Positions 1-6,795 of a stretch of DNA of 8,440 nucleotides are shown one piece after another. The DNA is from Chryseobacterium sp. (GTDB taxonomy: Bacteria; Bacteroidota; Bacteroidia; Flavobacteriales; Weeksellaceae): assembly GCA_017989575.1 (NCBI GenBank), contig JAGNPP010000097.1, positions 1 through 8,440 of the forward strand, read 5' to 3'. The notes beneath the pieces were generated by a model. That model made no database searches, had not been told where the DNA came from, and saw nothing but the letters and a program-made list of their open reading frames with translations. How positions within the stretch are numbered: the first letter of the stretch is position 1; every line of letters starts with the position of its first letter. The translations under genes and the position numbers were made by a program.

Positions 1-1245
1 GTCCAGATCAGGATTGATGGTTCGCCCAACGCCTTCTATCAAACCGATTCCTTTGAACAACAAATAAAAATAATCCGGCATATAAAGCTGATTGTCTTTC
101 AAAACATCTTTCATTTTATTAATGATAATATGCGGATCGATATTTTTCAACGATGTGCTGTGGACGAAATTCAGAACTTCCTCCACGTCATTTTCAAATC
201 GCCTGTCATCCGGAATCTCGTAACTAACTGCCATTTTCTTCAGAGACCTAACAATTTTATTAGAGTTTTTAGCAACAAATGCGACGATCAAACTTTCAAG
301 AATCTCTTTATCATTCGGCTGAATTTTCCCGACTGCGCCAAAATCAATGAAAACTACTCGCCCATCTTTCTTCACCAAAATATTGCCTGCGTGCGGATCG
401 GCGTGGAAAAACCCGTAATCCAAAATCTGAGAAACGAAAAGCCTTAACCCAACCTCGGAAATTACAACTGGATTAATGTTATTATGAAGAAGTTCAGTTT
501 TATCTGTGACCTTAATTCCGTCAATAAACTCCATACAAAGGACATTGTTATTGGAAAATTCGTCGTAGACAATTGGAACGTAGGTTTCTTTATTATTTTT
601 AAAATTTAAAGCAAACTGTTTGATATTATTGCGTTCATTGACCAAAGAAACTTCTTCTAACAATGACTTTTCAAAAGTGGCAATGGCTTGCTTTAAGTTC
701 AATTTTGAAGCAATTTCAGAATAGGTTGAAATCAATTTCACCAAGTCCTTTATCAGCAGTAGATCATCCTCGATCACACTTAGAACATCCGGTTTTTTGA
801 TCTTTAAAATAACTTCTTCTCCAGTAATCAACGTTGCTTTGTAAACCTGAGCAATAGAAGCGGTCGCCAAAGGTTGTGTAACGATTTCAGAAAAATGTTC
901 TTTGACCGAAATATTGAATTCATTCTCCAGAATTTCGTTAACATTCATATCAACAACCTCCACCCTGTCCTGAAGTTTTTGCAACTCCTGAATCAGTTCT
1001 GGTGGAAGCAGATCTTCACGATTACTGAACGTCTGCCCAAGCTTCACGAAAGTCGGACCCAATTCTTCTAAAACCAATCTGATCCTTTCGTAAACGGTTC
1101 CTTTGGAGATGATCTCGTCAGATTGTACAGAACTTTCCTCAGGTTTTTTTCCCATTCTGGCAATCATATCTTTGAATCCATATTTGCTGAGAACGGAAAT
1201 TAATCTTGCAGAACGCTTAAGTTTTCGCTGTTGTTTGTCGAACAT
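1..1245 (-). CDS. ABC1/AarF/UbiB-family atypical kinase-like protein, C-terminus cut by window edge
   Basis: The first 415 codons are present and the frame stays open to the left edge. Family members usually run to about 550 residues, so the C-terminal part is missing. The ABC1 hallmarks appear in order: the KxGQ motif (VKLGQ, K68-Q71), the Ala-rich loop (ATASIAQV, about 127-134), a nucleotide-binding Lys in VILKIKKP (K148), the catalytic loop HADPHAGN (281-288) and the metal-binding DFG (301-303). Known members are atypical kinases or ATPases that support quinone biosynthesis or lipid homeostasis. Flavobacteria use menaquinone, so a ubiquinone role should not be assumed. At the ExD position this protein reads E198-V-S200, so the Asp is replaced by Ser. 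The Ala-rich loop is ATAS where AAAS is usual. The ATG at 1245 is the first plausible start and gives a normal N-terminus. A terminator-like hairpin ends just before it and no Shine-Dalgarno is visible. The family is certain; the substrate is unknown. Confidence 0.93.
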   Translation of the reverse strand, partial: MFDKQQRKLKRSARLISVLSKYGFKDMIARMGKKPEESSVQSDEIISKGTVYERIRLVLEELGPTFVKLGQTFSNREDLLPPELIQELQKLQDRVEVVDMNVNEILENEFNISVKEHFSEIVTQPLATASIAQVYKATLITGEEVILKIKKPDVLSVIEDDLLLIKDLVKLISTYSEIASKLNLKQAIATFEKSLLEEVSLVNERNNIKQFALNFKNNKETYVPIVYDEFSNNNVLCMEFIDGIKVTDKTELLHNNINPVVISEVGLRLFVSQILDYGFFHADPHAGNILVKKDGRVVFIDFGAVGKIQPNDKEILESLIVAFVAKNSNKIVRSLKKMAVSYEIPDDRRFENDVEEVLNFVHSTSLKNIDPHIIINKMKDVLKDNQLYMPDYFYLLFKGIGLIEGVGRTINPDLD

Positions 1246-1251
1246 AATTAT

Positions 1252-1280
1252 AAAAAATAAAGGAGCTACAAAGTAACTCC
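1252..1280 (-). terminator. Terminator-like hairpin just upstream of the ABC1-family gene
   Basis: Read on the minus strand, an 8-bp stem (GGAGTTAC / GTAGCTCC, one G-U pair, loop TTT) is followed by TTTATTTTTT. This is the form of a rho-independent terminator. The T-tract ends seven bases before the ABC1-family start codon at 1245. It could stop read-through from the DUF4286-like gene, attenuate the ABC1-family gene, or mask its ribosome-binding region. Confidence 0.5.
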
Positions 1281-1354
1281 AAAAATTATTCCTACAGGTT
1301 AAAAAGTCTTCGAGAGCATCAAACTGATATTGAAAGAAATGCTAAAATAAAAAT

Positions 1355-1425
1355 TCTCGCAGATTTTGCAGATATAGCAGATTTTACAACAAAAACAATC
1401 CGCTTGATCTGCAAAATCTGCGAGA
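1355..1425. repeat. Long intergenic inverted repeat (REP-like or terminator hairpin)
   Basis: A perfect 19-base inverted repeat pairs 1355-1373 (TCTCGCAGATTTTGCAGAT) with 1407-1425. With three mismatches it extends to 29-base arms (1355-1383 / 1397-1425) around a 13-base loop. The unit GCAGATTTT recurs inside it at 1359-1367 and 1377-1385. On the minus strand the hairpin follows the DUF4286-like stop codon and is trailed by AATTTTTATTTT, so it could terminate that transcript. The CTCGCAGATTTTGCAGAT wording resembles dispersed intergenic repeats that I recall from Chryseobacterium-type genomes. That resemblance is from memory and was not searched. Confidence 0.75.
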
Positions 1426-1457
1426 GAAATATTTTATTGATCTTAGAAATTATACTT

Positions 1458-1772
1458 TTAAAATCTTTTCTTTTTCGGATCAAGAAAAGTAGGAAATACC
1501 ATCACAAAGTCTCCAAATCTCGCATTGATTCTTTCTTCAAGATTCACCAATTCGCTTTCCATAAACTGATCTCTCATCTCATCATTGTCAAAAACCAAAA
1601 GCAAATTGGTATTTTTCCCTTCACCCAACATATCAGACCGCACTTCGGAAAGAATATATTTTTCAACATCCAGAAGATTTTCCACCATTTGGTGAAGATC
1701 GCTTTCCACATAGAGGTCCCATTCTTCAATTTTATTTTCAATTGTATGAAATGTAATACTCAGGATACTCAT
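1458..1772 (-). CDS. DUF4286-like small conserved protein
   Basis: This encodes a 104-residue protein with no signal peptide or membrane segment, so it is probably cytoplasmic. It starts MSILSITFHTIE and ends in a basic KKKRF tail. The middle is rich in acidic residues and Met (around 45-75), followed by a hydrophobic FGDFVMVFPTFLDP stretch (about 86-99). The size, the N-terminal beta-like strand and the FxTFL ending match the DUF4286 family of Bacteroidota as I remember it. No function is known for that family. It is transcribed away from gyrA, with 149 bases between the two start codons. Downstream, a long hairpin and a second terminator-like hairpin separate it from the ABC1-family gene, so tight coupling to that gene looks unlikely. 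The opposite strand is also open over much of this stretch (1404-1889), but that frame looks like an AT-rich shadow. The gene call is firm; the family name is moderately sure. Confidence 0.82.
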   Translation of the reverse strand: MSILSITFHTIENKIEEWDLYVESDLHQMVENLLDVEKYILSEVRSDMLGEGKNTNLLLVFDNDEMRDQFMESELVNLEERINARFGDFVMVFPTFLDPKKKRF

Positions 1773-1834
1773 TTTTTATATTTTTTTATGATTAATGTTG
1801 ATAAATTCAGAATGCAAAAATCGGTTTTTTTTTG

Positions 1835-1842
1835 TAAATTAG
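1835..1842 (+). promoter_or_regulatory. Candidate -7 element for gyrA
   Basis: TAAATTAG matches seven of the eight positions of the Bacteroidota -7 consensus TAnnTTTG and follows a T-run, a common flavobacterial layout. No TTG lies at the usual distance upstream (the nearest, at 1798-1800, is 34 bases away), so the call is weak. If it is used, the gyrA leader would be about 75-80 bases. On the opposite strand GATTTTTG (1822-1815) also misses the consensus by one base and could serve the divergent DUF4286-like gene. Confidence 0.33.
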
Positions 1843-1872
1843 CCCGTTATAAAAAACAGAAAAACTTGAAGC

Positions 1873-1898
1873 ATCAGAATGTATTTTAATATTCTGAT
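1873..1898 (+). other. Small hairpin in the gyrA leader
   Basis: ATCAGAAT (1873-1880) and ATTCTGAT (1891-1898) pair perfectly, and two more inner pairs (one G-U) leave a six-base loop. The hairpin lies 23 bases before the gyrA ATG. No T-tract follows, so it is not a terminator. It may stabilise the transcript or keep the AT-rich start region open. Confidence 0.4.
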
Positions 1899-1921
1899 TT
1901 ACAATAAATTAAAAAATATTT

Positions 1922-4549
1922 ATGCATAAGGAAGGAGAAAGGTTAATACCCATCAACATTGTTGACGAGATGAGAACCTCTTACATCGATTATTCGATGT
2001 CAGTTATCGTATCAAGAGCTTTGCCAGACGTGAGAGACGGACTGAAACCCGTTCACAGAAGAGTGCTTTACGGTATGTATGGTCTTAATGTCTTTTCTAA
2101 CAGAAAACATTTGAAATCTGCGAGAATTGTTGGAGACGTTTTAGGTAAATATCACCCACACGGTGACAGCTCGGTTTATGATGCAATGGTAAGAATGGCG
2201 CAACCGTGGAGTTTGCGTTATCAAATGGTAGATGGCCAAGGTAACTTTGGTTCTATGGACGGCGATCCGCCTGCAGCAATGCGTTACACGGAGGCAAGAC
2301 TTAAAAAAATATCAGACGAAATCCTTGCTGATCTAGACAAAGAAACGGTTGATTTTCAAAACAACTTTGATGATAGTTTGACAGAGCCTACCGTTCTTCC
2401 TACCAGAATCCCAAGTCTTTTGGTAAACGGAGCTTCCGGGATTGCAGTTGGTATGGCGACGAATATGGCGCCTCACAACTTATCTGAAAGTATTGATGCA
2501 ATTTGCGCTTACATCGATGATAAAGAAATTACCATCGATGAGTTGATGAAGCACATCATTGCACCGGATTTCCCAACAGGTGGAATCATCTACGGTTATG
2601 ATGGCGTGCGTGATGCTTTCCACACTGGAAGAGGCCGTATCGTTTTGAGAGCAAAGGTGAATTTCGAAGAGATTGGAAACAGAAATGCGATCATCGTAAC
2701 AGAAATTCCTTACCAAGTTAACAAAGCAGAAATGATTGCCAGAACTGCTGAATTGGTAAAAGACGACAAACTTCCAGGAATCTACGAAATCCGTGACGAG
2801 TCTGACAGAAATGGAATGCGTATCGTTTACGAACTTAAGAACGATGCTATTCCAAATGTTGTCTTAAATCTTTTATATAAATATACTTCTCTACAAACCT
2901 CTTTTTCAGTTAACAATATCGCCTTGGTAAAAGGACGTCCTGTACAACTGAACGTAAAAGATATGATCCTGCATTTCGTAGATCACCGTCACGAAGTAAT
3001 TGTAAGAAGAACAAAATACGAACTAAGAAGAGCACAAGAAAGAGCACACATTCTTGAAGGCTTTATGAAAGTGATTGGCACTCAGGATTCTCTTGACAGA
3101 GCGATAGCGATCATCCGTCACAGTGCAAATCCTGCCGCTGCGAAGGAAGGTTTGATCGAAGAATTCGAACTTTCAGACATTCAGGCTCAGGCAATTCTAG
3201 ATCTTCGTTTGGCTCGTCTTACGGGAATGGAATTGGACAAAATCCGTGCTGAATATGACGAGATTATGGCCTTAATAAAAGACTTGGAAGATATTTTAAC
3301 AAATGAACCAAGACGTTATGAGATCATCAAAGAAGAACTTTTGGAGATCAAAGAAAAATACGGCGACGAAAGACGTTCAGAAATCGATTATGCTGGTGGA
3401 GAATTCTCTATCGAAGATATGATCCCGGATGAGAAAGTTGTTTTGACTATTTCTCACGCTGGTTACATCAAAAGAACACTTCTTTCCGAGTACAAAGTAC
3501 AATCCAGAGGTGGCGTTGGAAATAGAGCGGCGACAACAAGAGACGAGGATTTCCTTGAATATATCGTTACCGCAACCAACCACGAATATCTATTATTCTT
3601 TACCGAAAAAGGAAAATGCTTCTGGCTAAGAGTATTCGAAGTTCCGGAAGGATCTAAAACTTCGAAAGGAAGAGCGGTTCAGAATTTAATTAATATTGAA
3701 CAAGACGATAAGATCAAAGCTTATATCAGAACCAAAGATCTTAAGAATCAAGAATACATCAACCAAATGAATGTTGTGATGATCACCAAAAACGGTACCA
3801 TCAAGAAAACATCTTTGGAAGCTTACTCACGTCCAAGAACGAATGGTGTAAATGCCATCGAGATCCGTGATAATGATGCACTATTAGGCGCAAGATTGAC
3901 GGACGGAAATTCCCAAATTATGATTGCTACCAAAAATGGTAAATGTATCCGTTTCCCTGAAGAAAAAGCGAGAGCTGTCGGCAGAGGATCAATTGGTGTA
4001 CGTGGAATTTCACTTGAAGAGAAAGATGAAGTAATCGGAATGATTGTTGTTAATGATTTGGAAAATGATACGGTTTTGGTTGTATCAGAGAGAGGTTATG
4101 GAAAAAGAACAGCTGTAGAAGATTACCGTATCACAAACCGAGGTGGAAAAGGTGTAATTACTTTGAACATTACCGAGAAAACTGGTAATCTGATCGCTAT
4201 TCAAAGTGTGACAGACGAAGACGGATTGATGATCATCAACAAATCTGGTGTTGCCATCCGAATGAATATGAACGAGATGCGCGTGATGGGTAGAAATACC
4301 CAAGGTGTCAAAGTCATTAATCTGAAAACCAAGGACGAAATTGCAGCGATTGCAAAAGTAGAAATGGATAGTGAAGTTGTGGAAGAAGAAGGCGAAGAAG
4401 TTGCAGAAAACGACAGCAACAATCCGGAATTCAAAGTGAAACCACAAACTGGAAACAATCAGATCAACATCGGTGACGAGGAAGAATTGAAGAAAATCGA
4501 AGACGAAGAAGCCGCTGATAACGCTGATGAAACCGAAGACAACGAATAA
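1922..4549 (+). CDS. gyrA: DNA gyrase subunit A
   Basis: This is the breakage-reunion subunit of DNA gyrase. With GyrB it introduces negative supercoils using ATP. The 875-residue protein is complete. The winged-helix and tower region (about 1-490) carries the catalytic Tyr in AAMRYTE (Y122) after R121. Its quinolone-resistance region keeps S83 and D87, the residues linked to drug sensitivity, with the same numbering as E. coli. A long helical stretch (about 355-480) leads to the six-bladed C-terminal beta-pinwheel, visible as recurrent GxG-type turns near 530, 583, 641, 691, 742 and 795. The first is the GyrA box, here QSRGGVG (527-533), which lacks two usual basic residues. The presence of this box favours GyrA over ParC. 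Residues 815-875 form an acidic tail with 24 Asp/Glu and four Lys. The ATG at 1922 fits the family start; the upstream bases are AT-rich without a Shine-Dalgarno. The TPR gene follows after 17 bases. Confidence 0.98.
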   Translation: MHKEGERLIPINIVDEMRTSYIDYSMSVIVSRALPDVRDGLKPVHRRVLYGMYGLNVFSNRKHLKSARIVGDVLGKYHPHGDSSVYDAMVRMAQPWSLRYQMVDGQGNFGSMDGDPPAAMRYTEARLKKISDEILADLDKETVDFQNNFDDSLTEPTVLPTRIPSLLVNGASGIAVGMATNMAPHNLSESIDAICAYIDDKEITIDELMKHIIAPDFPTGGIIYGYDGVRDAFHTGRGRIVLRAKVNFEEIGNRNAIIVTEIPYQVNKAEMIARTAELVKDDKLPGIYEIRDESDRNGMRIVYELKNDAIPNVVLNLLYKYTSLQTSFSVNNIALVKGRPVQLNVKDMILHFVDHRHEVIVRRTKYELRRAQERAHILEGFMKVIGTQDSLDRAIAIIRHSANPAAAKEGLIEEFELSDIQAQAILDLRLARLTGMELDKIRAEYDEIMALIKDLEDILTNEPRRYEIIKEELLEIKEKYGDERRSEIDYAGGEFSIEDMIPDEKVVLTISHAGYIKRTLLSEYKVQSRGGVGNRAATTRDEDFLEYIVTATNHEYLLFFTEKGKCFWLRVFEVPEGSKTSKGRAVQNLINIEQDDKIKAYIRTKDLKNQEYINQMNVVMITKNGTIKKTSLEAYSRPRTNGVNAIEIRDNDALLGARLTDGNSQIMIATKNGKCIRFPEEKARAVGRGSIGVRGISLEEKDEVIGMIVVNDLENDTVLVVSERGYGKRTAVEDYRITNRGGKGVITLNITEKTGNLIAIQSVTDEDGLMIINKSGVAIRMNMNEMRVMGRNTQGVKVINLKTKDEIAAIAKVEMDSEVVEEEGEEVAENDSNNPEFKVKPQTGNNQINIGDEEELKKIEDEEAADNADETEDNE

Positions 4550-4566
4550 AAAATAAAAGTTAACAT

Positions 4567-5949
4567 ATGAAAAGATTAATTTTAAGTTTGGCAGTTTTAT
4601 CTGTAGCATTGATGAATGCGCAGAAAAAAGAAATTGCTAACGCTGTAAAAGCAGTTGATTCAGGAGATCATACGACTGCAAGTTCAGAAATTGCAAAAGC
4701 AGAAGGGATTTTTGGAGACAAGACCTATTTATTGGAACCTTCTCTTCTAGAGCAATATTATTATGCAAAAGGATTAGCATTACTTAAATCTGGAAAAAGC
4801 GTAGAAGGTGCAGAAATTCTTTCAAAAATTGCAACTCTGGGTACAGAGCCTATTTTCACAGGGAAAGATGCTGAGAAAAATAAAGTTTATTTTGTAGGAA
4901 AAGAAGCTTCAGAAAAGTTCGGAAACGGAATTTCTTTGAAGCAAGAAAAGTTTACTCCTTCATTGGCTGAGAAAGTTAGAAATACCATCAATCCTCAGCT
5001 TCAGGCAGCGAGTGCAATGGCAACCACTAATTACAATAACAAAAAATACGATGTAGCTGGTGAGAAGTTTGCAGAGACTTATTATCTTTTCAAAGCAGCA
5101 GGTCAAGACAATAAAAATTATCTTTATTATGCAGGAGTTGCCTATGCTCAAACGGAAAGTAACAAAGCAAAAGGAATTGAAGTCCTAAACGAACTGATAA
5201 AGTCAAACTATACAGGAGTAGAGACCAATTATACTGCTAAAAACAAAAAAACTGGCAATACAGAAAACCTTGATAAAAGTGCCTATGAACTTTATCAAAA
5301 AATGAAAGACGCTAGTGATTATTCGGATTTCAAAATCGAAAAAACGCCTAGTAAGCAGGAAGAACTTTATGAGATTCTAGCTTCATTACTTTTTGATCAG
5401 CAGAAATTTGAGGAGGCTGCTGCTATTTCTGATGATGGTTTGAAAAAGTTCCCAAACAACAAAACACTTTCTCAGATACAAGGAAACGCTTATTATAAAT
5501 CTGGTAAAACGGAACAATTTGTAAGTAACCTTAAGGCACAATTGGCGAAAAATCCAACGGATAAAGTAAACTGGTACAATTTAGGTGTTTTGCAATTAAA
5601 AGATCCTTCAATGCAAAAAGATGCAGAGGAATCTTTGAAAAAAGCTTTAGAAATTGATCCTAACTTCAGTAATGCACTTCAGAATATGGTTTATTTCTAT
5701 ATGGGAGATGACACCAAAACTGTTGAGGAATACAACAAGCTAAGAAAATCAGGAAAAATAGATGCTGCTAATAAATTGATGGAGGAAAGAAGAAGCCGAT
5801 TCTCAAAAGCGATTCCTTACGCAGAGAAATATTACAGCAATAATCCAAATGATAAGGATATGGTCAGTATTTTGAAAGGACTTTATATGACTACTCAAAA
5901 TACTGCTAAGTACAACGAATTCAAAGCGAAAGAAGCTGCGATGAAGTAA
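4567..5949 (+). CDS. Exported tetratricopeptide-repeat protein of unknown role
   Basis: The 460-residue protein begins with a clear Sec signal peptide (MKRLILSLAVLSVALMNAQ, cleavage likely after residue 18, Ala-Gln junction). No lipobox Cys is present, and the whole protein has no Cys, so a soluble periplasmic form is likely. The rest is helical and Lys/Glu/Ala rich. TPR-like helix pairs are visible at about 155-213, 265-297 and, most clearly, 334-370 (NWYNLGVLQL then AEESLKKALEIDPNFSNAL). A further pair may lie near 415-450. TPRs are protein-binding scaffolds, but no partner or enzymatic motif can be read from the sequence. The gene starts 17 bases after gyrA with no room for a normal promoter, and a strong terminator follows, so it is probably co-transcribed with gyrA. 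That linkage does not imply a role in supercoiling, since the protein is exported. The ATG is fixed by the signal peptide. Confidence 0.92.
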   Translation: MKRLILSLAVLSVALMNAQKKEIANAVKAVDSGDHTTASSEIAKAEGIFGDKTYLLEPSLLEQYYYAKGLALLKSGKSVEGAEILSKIATLGTEPIFTGKDAEKNKVYFVGKEASEKFGNGISLKQEKFTPSLAEKVRNTINPQLQAASAMATTNYNNKKYDVAGEKFAETYYLFKAAGQDNKNYLYYAGVAYAQTESNKAKGIEVLNELIKSNYTGVETNYTAKNKKTGNTENLDKSAYELYQKMKDASDYSDFKIEKTPSKQEELYEILASLLFDQQKFEEAAAISDDGLKKFPNNKTLSQIQGNAYYKSGKTEQFVSNLKAQLAKNPTDKVNWYNLGVLQLKDPSMQKDAEESLKKALEIDPNFSNALQNMVYFYMGDDTKTVEEYNKLRKSGKIDAANKLMEERRSRFSKAIPYAEKYYSNNPNDKDMVSILKGLYMTTQNTAKYNEFKAKEAAMK

Positions 5950-5952
5950 ATT

Positions 5953-5979
5953 AAAAGAAGCCACTGGCTTCTTTTTTTT
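5953..5979 (+). terminator. Rho-independent terminator of the gyrA-TPR transcript
   Basis: The stem AAAAGAAGCC / GGCTTCTTTT (10 bp, loop ACT) runs into an eight-T tract. It begins four bases after the TPR stop codon and is the only strong terminator after gyrA on this strand. Confidence 0.92.
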
Positions 5980-6005
5980 GATTTTTACAGAGCAAACTAA
6001 AACTG

Positions 6006-6013
6006 TATATTTG
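6006..6013 (+). promoter_or_regulatory. -7 element of the transaldolase promoter
   Basis: TATATTTG is a perfect match to the Bacteroidota -7 consensus TAnnTTTG. The nearest upstream TTG (5978-5980) lies 25 bases away, slightly beyond the usual spacing, and overlaps the end of the preceding terminator. The resulting leader would be about 55 bases, without a Shine-Dalgarno. Confidence 0.6.
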
Positions 6014-6073
6014 TAATCAGTTACACTTATAAAAAATAACAACAAGCTTTAATAAACAAACAAATACCTTTAT

Positions 6074-6727
6074 ATGAAATTTTTTATTGACACAGCCAAC
6101 CTAGCCCAAATTAAAGAAGCACAAGACCTTGGAATTTTGGATGGCGTTACTACCAACCCTTCTCTTATGGCAAAAGAAGGAATCTCTGGAAAAGAAGCTA
6201 TCAACAAGCATTACGTTGACATTTGCAATATTTCAGACGGCGATGTTTCTGCAGAAGTTCTCTCTACGACTTATGAAGAAATGATCAAAGAAGGCGATGA
6301 ATTGGCAGCACTTCACGAGAGAATTGTCGTGAAAATCCCGATGATCAAAGATGGTATCAAAGCTCTAAAATATTTTTCAGACAAAGGCATCAAAACCAAC
6401 TGTACTCTGATTTTCTCAGCAGGACAAGCACTTTTGGCAGCCAAAGCAGGTGCAACTTACGTGTCTCCTTTCCTAGGTAGATTAGACGATATTTCTGTGG
6501 ATGGACTTAATTTGATTGAAGAAATTCGTTTGATTTTTGACAATTATATGTTTGATACAGAAATCCTTGCAGCTTCCATCAGAAGTCCTATGCATATCAT
6601 CAATTGTGCAAAAATTGGTGCAGATGTCATCACATCGCCGCTACCATCAATCCTAAATCTATTGAATCATCCATTGACAGATTCTGGGTTGGCGCAATTT
6701 GTTGCAGATTCTAAGAAGTTAGGATAA
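6074..6727 (+). CDS. tal: Small single-domain transaldolase (TalC/FSA subfamily)
   Basis: The 217-residue protein is a complete member of the short class I aldolase group that contains fructose-6-phosphate aldolase and the short transaldolases. The Schiff-base Lys is K87 in VVKIPM. Other family segments are FIDTAN (4-9), DGVTTNPSL (23-31), TNCTLIFS (108-115) and SPFLGR (131-136). Two active-site positions are informative. Residue 61 is Glu (SAEV), where E. coli FSA has Gln. Residue 133 is Phe, where FSA has Tyr. Both are the transaldolase form, so the likely reaction is transfer of dihydroxyacetone between sugar phosphates in the non-oxidative pentose phosphate pathway, in the cytoplasm. Automated annotation often labels such proteins fructose-6-phosphate aldolase. 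The gene appears to have its own promoter and is closed by a shared bidirectional terminator facing mntH. The ATG at 6074 begins the conserved MKFFIDTAN. Confidence 0.95.
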   Translation: MKFFIDTANLAQIKEAQDLGILDGVTTNPSLMAKEGISGKEAINKHYVDICNISDGDVSAEVLSTTYEEMIKEGDELAALHERIVVKIPMIKDGIKALKYFSDKGIKTNCTLIFSAGQALLAAKAGATYVSPFLGRLDDISVDGLNLIEEIRLIFDNYMFDTEILAASIRSPMHIINCAKIGADVITSPLPSILNLLNHPLTDSGLAQFVADSKKLG

Positions 6728-6752
6728 TATTTTCAAAGAAAGAAAACATAAC

Positions 6753-6788
6753 AAAAAAACCGTTTCAAAATTTTGAAACGGTTTTTTT
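6753..6788. terminator. Bidirectional terminator between the convergent tal and mntH genes
   Basis: This is a perfect 36-base palindrome: A7, then CCGTTTCAAAA, then its exact complement ending in T7. As RNA from either strand it forms a CCGTTTC / GAAACGG stem followed by a T-tract. It lies 25 bases after the tal stop codon and 7 bases beyond the mntH stop codon, so it can end both transcripts. Confidence 0.95.
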
Positions 6789-6795
6789 ATTATTA

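Noticed and set aside
130..1071. Plus-strand open frames opposite the ABC1-family gene
   Set aside because: They lie antisense to a continuous frame with clear kinase-family motifs, and their own translations show no recognisable family.
1262..1304. A TAnnTTTG promoter for the ABC1-family gene inside the hairpin region
   Set aside because: TTACTTTG on the minus strand misses a key base and no TTG sits at the right distance; it is better explained as the stem of the hairpin.
1355..1425. CRISPR-like repeat or an insertion sequence end
   Set aside because: There is only one inverted pair, no regular direct repeats with unique spacers, and no transposase gene or target duplication visible nearby.
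1404..1889. Plus-strand open frame of 161 codons across the DUF4286-like gene and its flanks
   Set aside because: Its translation is rich in Phe, Ile, His and Lys as expected from reversed AT-rich sequence, and it covers a hairpin, a coding gene and a promoter region.
1922..4549. ParC (topoisomerase IV subunit A) as an alternative for the gyrA gene
   Set aside because: A recognisable GyrA box, six pinwheel blades and quinolone-region numbering identical to E. coli GyrA favour gyrase, and ParC lacks this box.
4085..4609. Minus-strand open frame of 174 codons over the end of gyrA
   Set aside because: It is antisense to the acidic gyrA tail. The Phe-rich translation is what reversed GAA-rich codons give.
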